Numbered from the stretch's first letter, positions 26,590 through 35,711 are shown. The stretch is DNA of 64,000 nucleotides from Planctomycetota bacterium (GCA_003388505.1 QQVO01000014.1:1-64000), one strand, 5' to 3'. A program made the numbers and translations. Notes: generated from the letters alone by a model not told the origin.

Positions 26590-26757
26590 TTCCGATGGAC
26601 CGGAGAAGTGGTCCGTCAGCCCGAACCTCGCGGTTCGAGCGGTTTCTACGGAAGCACGAAGCCTGCAGGGTTTCGTGCGAATCTGAGGTCCAGGCAACCC
26701 GAACACAAAGCCCTGACAGGGCACTCGTCCTTTCAAGACCGAGGAGACTGTGAACTT

Positions 26758-27093
26758 ATGGTTACCGTCACAGAAAAAGCCATTGGTGAAGTGAAACGAG
26801 CCATGGGCGAGGCCAACCTCCCCGAAGGCACCGTGCTCCGCATCGGAGTCGCCGGCGGAGGCTGCAGCGGCTTCCAGTACAAGCTCGGCTTCGACGCCGC
26901 CGACAACGTCAACACCGAAAAAGACCACATCACCGAGCAGCACGGCCTGCAGGTCGCCATCGACAAGAAGAGCGACCTCTATCTCGACGGCACCACCGTC
27001 GACTACTACGACGGCCTCGAAAAACGCGGTTTCACCTTCGAGAACCCCAACGTCACCAAGAGCTGCGGCTGCGGCAGCAGCTTCTCCGTCTGA
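26758..27093 (+). CDS. HesB/IscA family iron-sulfur protein
   Basis: A 111-residue A-type carrier starting at ATG 26758 with GAGGAG upstream. The three conserved cysteines are present: Cys36 (GGGCSGFQY), Cys103 and Cys105 (KSCGCGSSF). The middle is [20 protein letters not shown] as in ErpA/IscA proteins. It would deliver Fe-S clusters to apo-proteins in the cytoplasm. A long structured leader suggests control at the RNA level. Confidence 0.92.
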   Translation: MVTVTEKAIGEVKRAMGEANLPEGTVLRIGVAGGGCSGFQYKLGFDAADNVNTEKDHITEQHGLQVAIDKKSDLYLDGTTVDYYDGLEKRGFTFENPNVTKSCGCGSSFSV

Positions 27094-27102
27094 CCAATCC
27101 GG

Positions 27103-27161
27103 CGAGCCGGGAGGCGTAAGCCCCCGGATTACCCCCCGGATTACCCCCCGGATTACCCCCC
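27103..27161 (+). repeat. REP-like unit followed by a 12-bp tandem repeat
   Basis: GCGAGCCGGGAGGCGTAAGC (family H unit) runs into three copies of a 12-bp unit, ACCCCCCGGATT, up to about 27161. A second family H unit lies at 27231-27259. Inverted relatives occur inside ileS (52876-52901) and at 59711-59757 and 59798-59840. Confidence 0.75.
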
Positions 27162-27302
27162 GAATGCAACCCCCTCACATTCCGCACCCGCCCTCCGAGT
27201 GACGGCGGGTGCTTTCCTTTTGCGCCCCAAGGCGAGCCGGGAGGCGTCAGCCCCCGGATCACCCCTCGGATGCCCTCATCAACGCAACCCAACCAAACAC
27301 CC

Positions 27303-28481
27303 CTACTGCGCCGCCCCAAAGATCGCAAACATCACCCCCGCCGCCAGCATCCCCCCCAGCACGGCGAACAGGATCTTCACCCAACTGTAAGGCCGCTCTC
27401 CCTGCACCTCTCCCGTGCAGGCGTTCACGAACACCCGGTAAGGCTTGTCGTGAAACCGGTACGTCAGCAGCCACACCGGCAGCAGCAGATGCTTGAACGT
27501 GATCGCATCATACCGGCTGTCAATCTTGTGAATCCGCTGCTTGTCCCCGCCGATCCGGCTCCGCACGTCGCTCTCGATCGCCTCATCGATGCGGCGTTTC
27601 CCTTCCTGGAAACCTGCGTCCAGTTCCACGTCGTACGTCCGCGCGAGATGCCCCGCCAGCACCTGCTGGTTGAACGGCATCAGCTTCCCCAGAGGCCAGG
27701 GTTCTAGCGAAATGATGTAGTCCCGCGGCAACCCCGCGCTGGCGATCACCAGCACGTCGTCGAAAAACCGCTGGAACTTTCCTGAAGCAGGCCTCCACCG
27801 CGTCCGCGTTTCCGTCCGCCGGTTCTTGCCCGTCCCCACCGTCACCGTGTAGTTGTCGCCCCGCTGGCCCTCGTAGACATTGAACGTCATCGAGTCGAAC
27901 GTCCAGTACGGCAGATAGACGCCGTTGAACTTCCCCTCCGCGCCGCGCTTGAGGAACTCGTTCGGCGCGAACCATCGCGACTTCACCCACGCCGACAGCC
28001 GGCTCTTCGCCTGCTTGTGATCCACAAAGAACGGCAGCACGCCGTCGACCGGAATCCGCCGCGTATAGCTGTGAACGTGCTCCCGCTGGATCGGCGACCC
28101 GCAATACGGGCACTCGCTGCTGGTGAGCGTCCCCTGAAACACCACCGTCCCGCCGCACGACTCGCAGCGGACTTCGTTCGCTTCTTCGACCTCGGCGCCC
28201 GGATCGCCCGCTTCGCGCTGCTTCAGCACCCGCTCCAGCATCACGTGGAAATCCTGCTCCCGGATCTCCGCATCCTCGCGGATCTCGATCTCCTTTTCGT
28301 ATCCGCAAAACGGGCACTTCAGCCGCTGCTGCCCGATGTTGAATTCGAGGTCCGCCCCGCACCCCTCACAGGGAAAGATCCGCGCCTTCCCCTCGTCCGC
28401 CGTCTGCCCCGCGACGTCGGTCTTCCCCAGAACCTCAATGTCCTCGACCGCCACAATCTCGGAATCCGATTCGTTCGGCAT
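27303..28481 (-). CDS. zinc-ribbon membrane protein partnered with SPFH
   Basis: A 392-residue protein with two zinc ribbons in the first 150 residues (CEGCGADLEFN ... CPFCGYEKE and CESCGGTVVF ... CPYCGSPIQ), then a large mixed domain (VLPFFVDHKQAKSRLSAWVK, YLPYWTFDSMTFNVYEGQRG, VWLLTYRFHDKPYRVFVNAC) and a single C-terminal hydrophobic helix (ILFAVLGGMLAAGVMFAIF). Such ribbon proteins are often annotated as PriA-like by their zinc motif but lack helicase motifs. It lies 99 bases downstream of an SPFH protein on the same strand, a recurrent gene pair, which suggests a membrane-associated complex. Confidence 0.8.
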   Translation of the reverse strand: MPNESDSEIVAVEDIEVLGKTDVAGQTADEGKARIFPCEGCGADLEFNIGQQRLKCPFCGYEKEIEIREDAEIREQDFHVMLERVLKQREAGDPGAEVEEANEVRCESCGGTVVFQGTLTSSECPYCGSPIQREHVHSYTRRIPVDGVLPFFVDHKQAKSRLSAWVKSRWFAPNEFLKRGAEGKFNGVYLPYWTFDSMTFNVYEGQRGDNYTVTVGTGKNRRTETRTRWRPASGKFQRFFDDVLVIASAGLPRDYIISLEPWPLGKLMPFNQQVLAGHLARTYDVELDAGFQEGKRRIDEAIESDVRSRIGGDKQRIHKIDSRYDAITFKHLLLPVWLLTYRFHDKPYRVFVNACTGEVQGERPYSWVKILFAVLGGMLAAGVMFAIFGAAQ

Positions 28482-28580
28482 ACCCTGACCACCGTTGACC
28501 CGCCCGATTGTGCGCGCCCCCCAACAACCTCATCCCCCAACGCCCGCCGGTTGCAACCGGCGGGTCTCCCCCGCGGGTTC

Positions 28581-29678
28581 TCAATTCGCCGGCGGCGGCG
28601 GCGGTGTCGTCGAAGCAAAGTAACCCGAAAGCTGCGGAACCTGCCCGGCCGGCGTCCAGTTACCCAGCGCCGGCGACCACACGTTTGTCGCGGCGGTCAC
28701 CTGCCCGCCCTGAATCGCCTGCACCAATTGGGCGTCGTTCATCGGGCCCTGCGACTGGCCACCCACGGCGATATGCCACGCGGCCGGCGGCGGAGGCGGC
28801 GCTGCGGTCTGACCGCGCATCCCGGGAGCGTTCACCATCTGATTGGCCATCGCGAAACCCATCCCCAGTCCCATTCCCTCGGCCGCGCCGCCGCCCGAAG
28901 GATTGTTGGCCGCGGCCTCCATCGCCTGGCCCATCTGGTACTGCTGGAACCGGTTCATGTCGCCGATCACGCCCATGCTGCTCCGCGTGTCGAGCGCCTT
29001 CTCCACTTCTTCGGGGAGCGAGATGTTGACGATGTTGAGCTGCGGAACATCCAGTCCGTATTCGTCGTCGACGCGCTCGATGACCGTCTGTCGCAACTGC
29101 TCGGAGAATTCCCGGTAGTTGGCCGCCAGATCGAGCGCCGCCACCTTCGACTCGCCGAGCAGGTCCGCCAGCGCCGTAATGATGATCGACCGCATAAGTT
29201 CCGAGATCTCGTCCGCCTCGAAATGCGAATCAGTCCCGATCAGTTCCCGCAGCAGCGCCTGCGGATCGGTCGCCCGCATCGAATAGGTGCCGAACGCCCG
29301 CAGCCGCACCGGGCCGAAGTCCGGATCGCGGAGCATGATCGGGTTCGGCGTGCCCCACTTCAGCTCTGTAATCTGCCGCGTGCTGACGAAGTACACTTCC
29401 GAGCGGAACGGGCTGTCGAACCCGTACTTCCAGCCCATGATCGTGCTCAGGATCGGCAGGTTGTCGGTCGTCAGCGAGTAGTTGCCCGGCTCGAACATGT
29501 CGGCCAGTTCCCCCCGATGCACAAACACCGCCACCTGCCCCGGCCGCACGATCAGTTGCGCCCCGTTCTTGATCTCGTTCTGATACCGGGGGAACCGCCA
29601 CGCCAGCGTATGCCGCGAGTCGTCGACCCACTCGATGATGTCGATCAACTCGTTCCGGAGTTTGTCGAAAAGCCCCAT
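28581..29678 (-). CDS. SPFH/band-7 protein with C-terminal GYF_2 domain
   Basis: A 365-residue protein of the SPFH group sometimes called virion-core-like. It begins MGLFDKLRNELIDIIEW, has GAQLIVRPGQVAVFVHRGEL and FGTYSMRATDPQALLRELIG in the SPFH domain and a long helix with EQLRQTVIERVDDEYGLDVP. The C-terminus (WHIAVGGQSQGPMNDAQLVQ ... NVWSPALGNWTPAGQVPQL) is a GYF_2 domain, which binds proline-rich peptides. A Gly/Ala/Met-rich linker joins them. These proteins oligomerise on membranes and scaffold partners, here probably the zinc-ribbon protein encoded next. Confidence 0.88.
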   Translation of the reverse strand: MGLFDKLRNELIDIIEWVDDSRHTLAWRFPRYQNEIKNGAQLIVRPGQVAVFVHRGELADMFEPGNYSLTTDNLPILSTIMGWKYGFDSPFRSEVYFVSTRQITELKWGTPNPIMLRDPDFGPVRLRAFGTYSMRATDPQALLRELIGTDSHFEADEISELMRSIIITALADLLGESKVAALDLAANYREFSEQLRQTVIERVDDEYGLDVPQLNIVNISLPEEVEKALDTRSSMGVIGDMNRFQQYQMGQAMEAAANNPSGGGAAEGMGLGMGFAMANQMVNAPGMRGQTAAPPPPPAAWHIAVGGQSQGPMNDAQLVQAIQGGQVTAATNVWSPALGNWTPAGQVPQLSGYFASTTPPPPPAN

Positions 29679-29947
29679 GCTGTCTGCTCCCCAAGAAGTG
29701 CGAAACCGATGATTCCCCGCGAAGTGAGCCGCCGCAAACCGCCCGCAATTCTACGCCCCGAATCGCCGCCCGATCAACCAATGCCGAAAAGGTTCGCAAC
29801 CCGTGGAACCGCCCACGCCCATCCGCTAACGTACGAAACCACCGAACGGATCACTCAACTTTCGCAAATCCGGGTGGCCGGGGCTGGACTGAACAAGGTG
29901 AAGGAAGCCCCGGTGCTCCGTCAGCAAGCAGGAAACTCTCGGTTCCC

Positions 29948-30928
29948 ATGCCGCTCGACCCCCAGGCGCAGGTCTTCCTCGACAAGTTTGCGGCCTCCCA
30001 GGCGCCGCCGATGCACACGCTTTCTCCTCCCGACGCCCGGGCGCTCGTCGTCCCGCTCCAGATGCCGAAGGAGACGATGGGCCGGCTCGACAACCGCACC
30101 ATCCCCGGCCCGGCGGGCGAAATCCCCGTCCGCATCTATCACCCCAGGTCAGAAAACGAGCCCGCGGCCGAAGCATCCCCCCGTCCCATCGTCGTCTACT
30201 TTCATGGCGGAGGCTGGGTCGTCGGGTCAATCGCCAGTCACGACGCCATCTGCCGCCGCCTCTGCAACCTCTCCGGCTGCATCTTTATCTCCGTCGGCTA
30301 CCGCCTCGCTCCCGAACACAAGTTCCCCGCCGCCGTCGACGACTGCTATACCGCCACCGCCTGGGCGACGATCAACGCCCCCGAACTCGGAGGCGACCCC
30401 GACCGCATCGCCGTCTGCGGAGACAGCGCGGGAGGAAACCTGGCCGCCGTCGTGGCCCTGCTCGCCCGTGATCGCGGCGGCCCCCCGCTCGCCCATCAGT
30501 CGCTGATCTACCCCATCACCGACTACATGCCCGAATTCGATTCCTACCGCCGCAACGGAGCCGATTACTTCCTCACCACCGGCTCGATTCAATGGTTCTG
30601 GGATCATTATCTCAATGATCCATCTCAGGCGGACGACCCGGCGGCCGCCCCGATCCGCGCCGAGGATCTCTCCGGCCTGCCACCCGCCACCATCCTCGTC
30701 GCGGAATTCGATCCCTTGTACGACGAGGGTCTCGCCTACGCCGACCGCCTCGAACAGGCCGGCGTCCCGGTCGAACGCATTATCTGCAACGGCCAGATCC
30801 ACGGCTTCCTGCGACGGCTCGATACCTTCGACAGCGCAAACGAAGTCGCCCAGCAACTCGCCCACTCGCTGCAAACGGCGCTCAGGGAACCGCCCCCTTC
30901 GGAGTGCGGCGACCCGTCGCCGCTTTAG
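29948..30928 (+). CDS. alpha/beta hydrolase, hormone-sensitive-lipase-like esterase
   Basis: A 326-residue esterase with an oxyanion-hole motif HGGGW (residues 86-90), nucleophile Ser160 in GDSAGGN, Asp in AEFDPLYDEG and His in GQIHGFLR. It is cytoplasmic, as no signal peptide is seen, and should hydrolyse short-chain esters. The last ten residues (PSECGDPSPL) and the TAG stop are encoded by a REP-like palindrome of family E (30898-30927), so the repeat has replaced or extended the natural C-terminus. Confidence 0.9.
   Translation: MPLDPQAQVFLDKFAASQAPPMHTLSPPDARALVVPLQMPKETMGRLDNRTIPGPAGEIPVRIYHPRSENEPAAEASPRPIVVYFHGGGWVVGSIASHDAICRRLCNLSGCIFISVGYRLAPEHKFPAAVDDCYTATAWATINAPELGGDPDRIAVCGDSAGGNLAAVVALLARDRGGPPLAHQSLIYPITDYMPEFDSYRRNGADYFLTTGSIQWFWDHYLNDPSQADDPAAAPIRAEDLSGLPPATILVAEFDPLYDEGLAYADRLEQAGVPVERIICNGQIHGFLRRLDTFDSANEVAQQLAHSLQTALREPPPSECGDPSPL
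30898..30927 (+). repeat. REP-like palindrome, family E, copy 2, inside the esterase 3' end
   Basis: TTCGGAGTGCGGCGACCCGT followed by CGCCGCTTTA. Nearly identical to the intergenic copy at 20194-20222. It provides the stop codon (TAG 30926-30928) of the esterase. Confidence 0.8.
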
Positions 30929-31231
30929 GACCGAACCGGCGCCCGCTGATTGCAGAAGTAAAAAGACAGAAATCGGAGATCACAGCGCGGGCGTCGCCCG
31001 CAACCCAACCACGTAGCGCACGCAGCCTTGCGTGCGTCCCGCTGATCGCAGAGGCCGCTGACGCACGCTGGCAGCGTGCGCTACGGACGAACGCGACAAT
31101 TTTCGCAGGACGACAAACTTTCGCTGGTGAGCAGCACAGGTCAGTCCCTTTGGCCCGAAGTCAAAACCGAATAAGCTGACCCACAGACCTCTGACTCCTG
31201 ACCCCTGACTTCTGCCCGCTGAAGAACCCCC
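30929..31231. other. intergenic region with REP-like pair
   Basis: It holds an inverted pair of family A repeats at 31013-31044 and 31060-31084 and, just before the DUF1080 gene, an imperfect 8-bp tandem (CTCTGACTCCTGACCCCTGA). No gene is seen. Confidence 0.5.
31013..31084. repeat. REP-like inverted pair, family A
   Basis: GTAG followed by CGCACGC-agcctt-GCGTGCG, then an inverted unit GCACGCTGGCAGCGTGCGCT ending in AC. The same units occur at 37626-37757 (four copies) and inside the two MITE copies (42189-42212, 57849-57872). The 5' GTAG plus hairpin matches REP architecture. Confidence 0.82.
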
Positions 31232-31849
31232 ATGCTTCGCCTCGCCCTCGCCCTGCTCTTCTTCCCGCTCGCTGCAACCGCTGCCGACACGCCCGACGAC
31301 GACGGCTTCGTCTCCCTCTTCAACGGCGAAAACCTCGACGGCTGGACCGTGATGGGCGAGAAAGACGGGTTCCAGGTCAAGGACGGTGTGATTCATTCGG
31401 ACGGCGAAACCGGCGGCCAATGGATGCGCTCGGAGAAGATGTACGGCGATTACATCCTCAAGGTCGACTGGCGCGTCTCCAAAGACGGCAACAGCGGCGT
31501 CTTCATCCGTGCGGAGGAGGAAGGCGCGCCCTGGATCACCGGCTACGAAGTCCAGATCTCCAGTGCTCGCCAGGATGAACAACACTGCACCGGGTCGCTC
31601 TACGGCTACGTCGGCGTCGACCCCCGCCCCGACGAGTCGCACGACACATGGCATACGTTTACGATCACCTGCCGCGGCGACCACATCACCGTCCGGTGCG
31701 ACGACGTGAAGTGCATCGACTTCGACCAGTCAACGCTGGAGAGCACGCAGGACAAACCAAAGAAAGGTTACATCGGCTTGCAGGACGCCCACGCCCCCGC
31801 CGGCCACTACATCCAGTACCGCAACATCCGTATCAAACCCCTCAAATAG
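31232..31849 (+). CDS. secreted DUF1080 (3-keto-disaccharide hydrolase-type) protein
   Basis: A 205-residue protein with a signal peptide (MLRLALALLFFPLAATAADT, cleavage after AxA). The mature part is a single DUF1080 beta-sandwich: SLFNGENLDGWTVMGEKDGF, DYILKVDWRVSKDGNSGVFI, and RNIRIKPLK at the end. The family is greatly expanded in planctomycetes and resembles concanavalin-like lectins or glycoside hydrolases acting on 3-keto-glycosides. It acts outside the cytoplasm. Neighbouring genes do not reveal the substrate. Confidence 0.9.
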   Translation: MLRLALALLFFPLAATAADTPDDDGFVSLFNGENLDGWTVMGEKDGFQVKDGVIHSDGETGGQWMRSEKMYGDYILKVDWRVSKDGNSGVFIRAEEEGAPWITGYEVQISSARQDEQHCTGSLYGYVGVDPRPDESHDTWHTFTITCRGDHITVRCDDVKCIDFDQSTLESTQDKPKKGYIGLQDAHAPAGHYIQYRNIRIKPLK

Positions 31850-31873
31850 CCTGAATCACTCACCATCCAGCAC

Positions 31874-31941
31874 GTAGCCGAAGTCGTGAGACTTCGGTCA
31901 CACAGGGGCAGAACACTCGGAAGTCTCACGACTTCCGCTAC
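31874..31941. repeat. REP-like inverted pair, family B
   Basis: GTAG then CCGAAGTC-gtga-GACTTCGG at 31874-31897, and the inverse CGGAAGTC-tcac-GACTTCCG followed by CTAC at 31918-31941. A third copy is at 49621-49644. It lies between the DUF1080 gene and pyrE. Confidence 0.82.
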
Positions 31942-32018
31942 ATCGCCACGAGAAATCCAGGCCGGGGGTGAGGGGGATTCCGCCCAAGACGACCTTCTGA
32001 CACACGGTCGCAACGCCC

Positions 32019-32573
32019 ATGTCCAACAAACAACAACTCATCGACCTGTTCCGCGAGCGGGCCCTCCGGTTCGGCGAGTTCACGCTCGCCTCCGGGAAGA
32101 AGTCGACCTATTACGTCGACAAGATGCAGATCACCCTGCACGCCGCCGGGCTCCGCCTCGCCTGTGAAGGCCTGCTCGACCTGATTGCAGGCATCGACTG
32201 TGACGCCGTCGGCGGCATGACGATCGGGGCCGATCCGATCGTCGGTGGAATGCTCACGCTGGCCGCCGAAAAAGGCCGCGACCTCGAAGGGTTCCTCGTC
32301 CGGAAAGAACCGAAAGGCCACGGGACGCAGCAGTTCATCGAAGGTCCGCTGCAAGCCGGGCAGCGGGTCGTCATCGTGGAAGACGTCGTCACGACCGGCG
32401 GCAGTTCGATCAAGGCGATCGACCGCGTCCGCGACTTCGGAGCGAACGTCGTGCAGGTCGTCGCCATCGTCGACCGCCTCGAAGGCGGCGCGGCCAACTT
32501 CGCCGCTCACGACGTCCCGTTCAAATCACTCCTGACGATCGAGGACTTCGGAATTTCGCCACCCAAGCCGTAG
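32019..32573 (+). CDS. pyrE: orotate phosphoribosyltransferase
   Basis: A 184-residue type I phosphoribosyltransferase. The PRPP-binding signature VVIVEDVVTTGGSS is intact, YYVDKMQITLHAAGLRLACE fits the family N-terminus, and GRDLEGFLVRKEPKGHGTQQ carries the catalytic loop lysines. It converts orotate and PRPP to OMP in pyrimidine synthesis. No other pyr genes are adjacent. ATG 32019 gives a full-length protein. Confidence 0.93.
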   Translation: MSNKQQLIDLFRERALRFGEFTLASGKKSTYYVDKMQITLHAAGLRLACEGLLDLIAGIDCDAVGGMTIGADPIVGGMLTLAAEKGRDLEGFLVRKEPKGHGTQQFIEGPLQAGQRVVIVEDVVTTGGSSIKAIDRVRDFGANVVQVVAIVDRLEGGAANFAAHDVPFKSLLTIEDFGISPPKP

Positions 32574-32605
32574 CGCTGCGATTCACAGTTTCCGACCTGT
32601 TTCCG

Positions 32606-32631
32606 TTTAGCCGCGACCCGCAGGGGAGCGC
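32606..32631 (+). repeat. REP-like element, family D, copy 2
   Basis: TTTAGCCGCGACCCGCAGGG plus GAGCGC, identical to 26494-26519. It lies in the short gap between pyrE and pgi, just before the GTG start of pgi. Confidence 0.75.
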
Positions 32632-32655
32632 TCCTTTTCCGATTGGCACAAAGCC

Positions 32656-34095
32656 GTGACGACACCTCTTCTATACACCCCTGCCGCAGCCCGGCGGTTG
32701 ATCGCCGATGACGCGTGGTCGGCGCTTGCCGAGCCGCTCGAACAGGCGCGCCGGGAGACGCTCAACGACGTCGACCTGCTGAATTCGGGGGACGCCGTCC
32801 CCGAGGACAAACAGCCGCTCGACGCCGGGTTCATCGAGTACCCGCGGCGGCTCCTCTCCAACGACGTCCGTTTCGACGACCAGCCGCTGCTCGACGTACT
32901 CGACGACTCGGCCCAGTCGCTGCGGGAGCGCATCGATCGGCTGGTCGTCCTCGGCATCGGCGGTTCGTACATGGGACCGCGGGCCCTGCATGAAGCGCTC
33001 TCTCCCTTTTACTACAACGAACTCCCGCGCGATGCCCGAAGCGATGCCCCGCGGCTCTACTTTGAAGGAGACAACCTCGACAACGACAGCGCGCGAGCGC
33101 TGCGGGATTTTCTCACGGCAACATGCAGCGAACCCGCGCAGCGCGACCAGCGCTGGGGCATCGTCGTCATCAGCAAGTCGGGCGGCACCTTCGAGACGGA
33201 CGCCGCCTTCCGGCTGTTTCGCGACGCCCACGAAACCTGCTTCGACAGCCTGCCCGACGACGGGCGCAAACTGATCGTCCCCATCACCGGGCAGGAAGGG
33301 AAGCTCCGCGCCGTCGCCGAATCCAAAAAGTACGCGCCGATCTTCCCGGTTCCCGACGGCATCGGCGGACGTTACTCCGTCTTCACGCCGGTGGGGCTCT
33401 TCCCGGCGGCCGTTCTGGGGATCGACATCCGGCAATTGCTGCAGGGCGCAGTCGACATGACCGAACGGTTCAAGTCGGCCCCCATCGGGGAGAATCCGGT
33501 GCTCGATTACGTCGCCACTTGTCACATTTTGGAGCGCGACGCCGGCGCGACGATTCGCGTGCTCTCGACCTGGGGCAAGCGGCTCGAAGCGGTCGGCCTG
33601 TGGTACGACCAGCTCCTCGCCGAGAGCCTCGGCAAAACAAAGGTCGGCGACAACGGCGAGACGCGGTTCTTCGGCGCGACGCCGATCACCGGGGTCAATA
33701 CCCGCGACCTGCACAGTCGCGGGCAGCAGCATCAGGAGGGGCGGCGCGACAAACTGATCACCAACGTGATCGTCAGCCGGCCCGGGACGGATCCCGTGAC
33801 CGTTCCCGAGGAAGCGAACCCCGCCGACCCGGAGGACCGCGACTGGATCGGCGGACGCACGCTGCCGGAACTGCTTTCCGTCGCCGTCCAGGGAACCAAC
33901 GACGCTTACGCCGCCGCCGACCGTCCCACGGCCGACATCGTTCTCGATCAACTCGACGCCCACACGCTCGGCCAACTGCTGCAGATGTTCATGCTGGCCA
34001 CGGTGGTGGAGGGCCGCCTGATCGGCGTCAACCCCTACGGCCAGCCGGGCGTCGAAGCGTACAAGCGCAACATGAAAACCATCCTCGGCGAGTGA
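32656..34095 (+). CDS. pgi: glucose-6-phosphate isomerase
   Basis: A 479-residue SIS-fold isomerase starting at GTG 32656, the only suitable start after the repeat. Conserved blocks: LVVLGIGGSYMGPRALHEAL, GIVVISKSGGTFETDAAFRL, DGIGGRYSVFTPVGLFPAAV, and EAYKRNMKTILGE at the C-terminus. The length matches the compact bacterial form. It interconverts glucose-6-phosphate and fructose-6-phosphate in glycolysis. Confidence 0.93.
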   Translation: MTTPLLYTPAAARRLIADDAWSALAEPLEQARRETLNDVDLLNSGDAVPEDKQPLDAGFIEYPRRLLSNDVRFDDQPLLDVLDDSAQSLRERIDRLVVLGIGGSYMGPRALHEALSPFYYNELPRDARSDAPRLYFEGDNLDNDSARALRDFLTATCSEPAQRDQRWGIVVISKSGGTFETDAAFRLFRDAHETCFDSLPDDGRKLIVPITGQEGKLRAVAESKKYAPIFPVPDGIGGRYSVFTPVGLFPAAVLGIDIRQLLQGAVDMTERFKSAPIGENPVLDYVATCHILERDAGATIRVLSTWGKRLEAVGLWYDQLLAESLGKTKVGDNGETRFFGATPITGVNTRDLHSRGQQHQEGRRDKLITNVIVSRPGTDPVTVPEEANPADPEDRDWIGGRTLPELLSVAVQGTNDAYAAADRPTADIVLDQLDAHTLGQLLQMFMLATVVEGRLIGVNPYGQPGVEAYKRNMKTILGE

Positions 34096-34103
34096 TTCCA
34101 ACC

Positions 34104-34556
34104 CTACATTGCGGCAAAGATCGCGATGACCGCAAACACAACCAGTCCGATCACGATCGCCACAGCGATCGCCACCGCCAGGTAGAGCAGTGCGACGAGC
34201 AAGCCCCGCGCAAATGTGGTCGGCAGCATCAGCATGTTCATGACGGCCATGACGAGGATGCTGAACGGCAGACTGATCACTTGAGCGACTAGCGCGACCT
34301 GTTGTTCGGTCATCCCGGAGTTTGCCAGACCGACTCCGATGACCAGACCGACGCCGAATCCCACAATCGAATTCACGACTGTCGTTACGAACGCGATCAA
34401 CATCGCGTATCCAAAGCTCGGCTCAGGGACATGATTCTGAGGTTCGGCGAACTTGTTAAAGATTGAGCACGCCGCCCGCAGTATCACGGCCCCGATCGCG
34501 GTACCGAGAAGTACGGCAAACACCAGCACGCATAGTATTCCCCCGAGCTGTCCCAT
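34104..34556 (-). CDS. small multi-pass membrane protein
   Basis: A 150-residue protein that is mostly hydrophobic: helices around residues 5-27, 48-78, 85-107 and 118-148 (VALLYLAVAIAVAIVIGLVV). No family was recognised. It is convergent with pgi (gap of 8 bases) and divergent from clpP. Confidence 0.65.
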   Translation of the reverse strand: MGQLGGILCVLVFAVLLGTAIGAVILRAACSIFNKFAEPQNHVPEPSFGYAMLIAFVTTVVNSIVGFGVGLVIGVGLANSGMTEQQVALVAQVISLPFSILVMAVMNMLMLPTTFARGLLVALLYLAVAIAVAIVIGLVVFAVIAIFAAM

Positions 34557-34874
34557 GAGCGGCCCTTCGAATCAGAGATGAAGTCGGTCAAAGTCAGCGA
34601 ATCTTCGGGATGCTACAATACCACCGTTCACAGTCGATCACCAGCAGGCAGCGGCCGCCTGGGCACGTGAGCCTCGTTTCCGACGGCAGTTTCCGGAAGT
34701 CGGGCCCGGTCTGGAAACCGGCACATTCTGCCGCTCCGCTCTTCACTCCTATGCTGTTTCGCGGCAACGGGTTGGAACGAGGCACGGCGAATTGTCGTTC
34801 GGCGTTGACACATTCCCGCCCAACGCGAACAATCCCACACTCGCGATGGAGTATTCCCGCTGGAAGGACACTGC
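34557..34874. other. divergent intergenic region upstream of clpP1
   Basis: No gene is seen. A candidate promoter for clpP1 has TTGACA at 34805-34810 and AACAAT at 34828-34833 with a 17-base spacer; the -10 is weak. I see no CIRCE-type inverted repeat that would point to HrcA control. Confidence 0.4.
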
Positions 34875-35531
34875 ATGACCCCGCTCGATTTCTCGCAGTT
34901 GTCGGTTGATTCGCGGCGCGACGGTTCGCCCGTCGATCCCCGCGCGCAGCACGACTACCAACGGACGCGGCAGATGACCATCGGTGATCTGCTGCTGGAG
35001 AACCGCATCATCTTCCTCGACGGTCCGATCCACGACGCGGTCGCCAACCTGATCGTGATGAAGATGCTCTATCTCCAGTCGGAGAACCGGCACCAGGACA
35101 TCTATCTCTACGTCAACTCCCCCGGCGGGTCGGTCACCGCCACGCTCGCCGTCTACGACACGATGCAGTACCTCGACTGCGATGTCGCCACCTATTGTGT
35201 CGGCCTCGCCGCCAGCGGCGCCGCGATCCTCGTCGCCGGCGGATCGAAAGGGAAACGGTTCATCCTGCCGCACGCCAAGATGATGATCCACCAGCCGTAC
35301 GGGCAGGTCGGCGGCCAGGTCTCGGACATCGAAATCCAGGCCCAGGAGATCATCAACACGCGCGACACGCTCAACAAGATTCTCGCGGGCCACACCGGGC
35401 AGGACATCGAGGTCATCGCCAAGGACACCGAGCGCGATCGTTATCTTTCCGCCGGCCAGTCCCAGGAATACGGCCTCGTCGACGAAGTCGTGAGCAAGAG
35501 CAAGAAAGGCGACAAGTCAAAATCCAAGTGA
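34875..35531 (+). CDS. clpP: ClpP-family serine protease (first of a tandem pair)
   Basis: A 218-residue ClpP subunit. The nucleophile region reads CVGLAASGAAILVAGG (Ser in AASGA), the His is in KMMIHQPYGQVGG and the Asp in DTERDRYLSAGQSQEYGLVD, so the triad is present. The usual GQAASMGA sequence is altered to GLAASGAA, as seen in one member of bacterial ClpP pairs. It forms the proteolytic chamber that works with a Clp ATPase encoded elsewhere. The second clpP follows 186 bases later. Confidence 0.9.
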   Translation: MTPLDFSQLSVDSRRDGSPVDPRAQHDYQRTRQMTIGDLLLENRIIFLDGPIHDAVANLIVMKMLYLQSENRHQDIYLYVNSPGGSVTATLAVYDTMQYLDCDVATYCVGLAASGAAILVAGGSKGKRFILPHAKMMIHQPYGQVGGQVSDIEIQAQEIINTRDTLNKILAGHTGQDIEVIAKDTERDRYLSAGQSQEYGLVDEVVSKSKKGDKSKSK

Positions 35532-35682
35532 GGCGCCGCCTCGTGGGGCGCTGCCTCAGACCGTGCGAGCCGCCGCTCGGTGATCGAGTCGCCGCTCCCG
35601 CGGGTCGCTGAAACTTCTATCAACCGCAACCCCTTCCGGGAAGAAAGCAACCTCGTCGGACGCGAATGTCGCCCTCGGTTGC

Positions 35683-35711
35683 CCCTCGACCCTCGACCCT
35701 CGACCCTCGAC
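35683..35711 (-). repeat. heptamer array CCTCGAC, four units
   Basis: Four tandem CCTCGAC units end 6 bases before the ATG of clpP2. The reverse complement, GTCGAGG, forms the arrays inside ileS at 52821-52844 and 54934-54965. Confidence 0.8.

Noticed and set aside
27121-27161. Short tandem repeat as a CRISPR or iteron array
   Set aside because: 12-bp units are contiguous without spacers; simple tandem expansion next to a palindrome.
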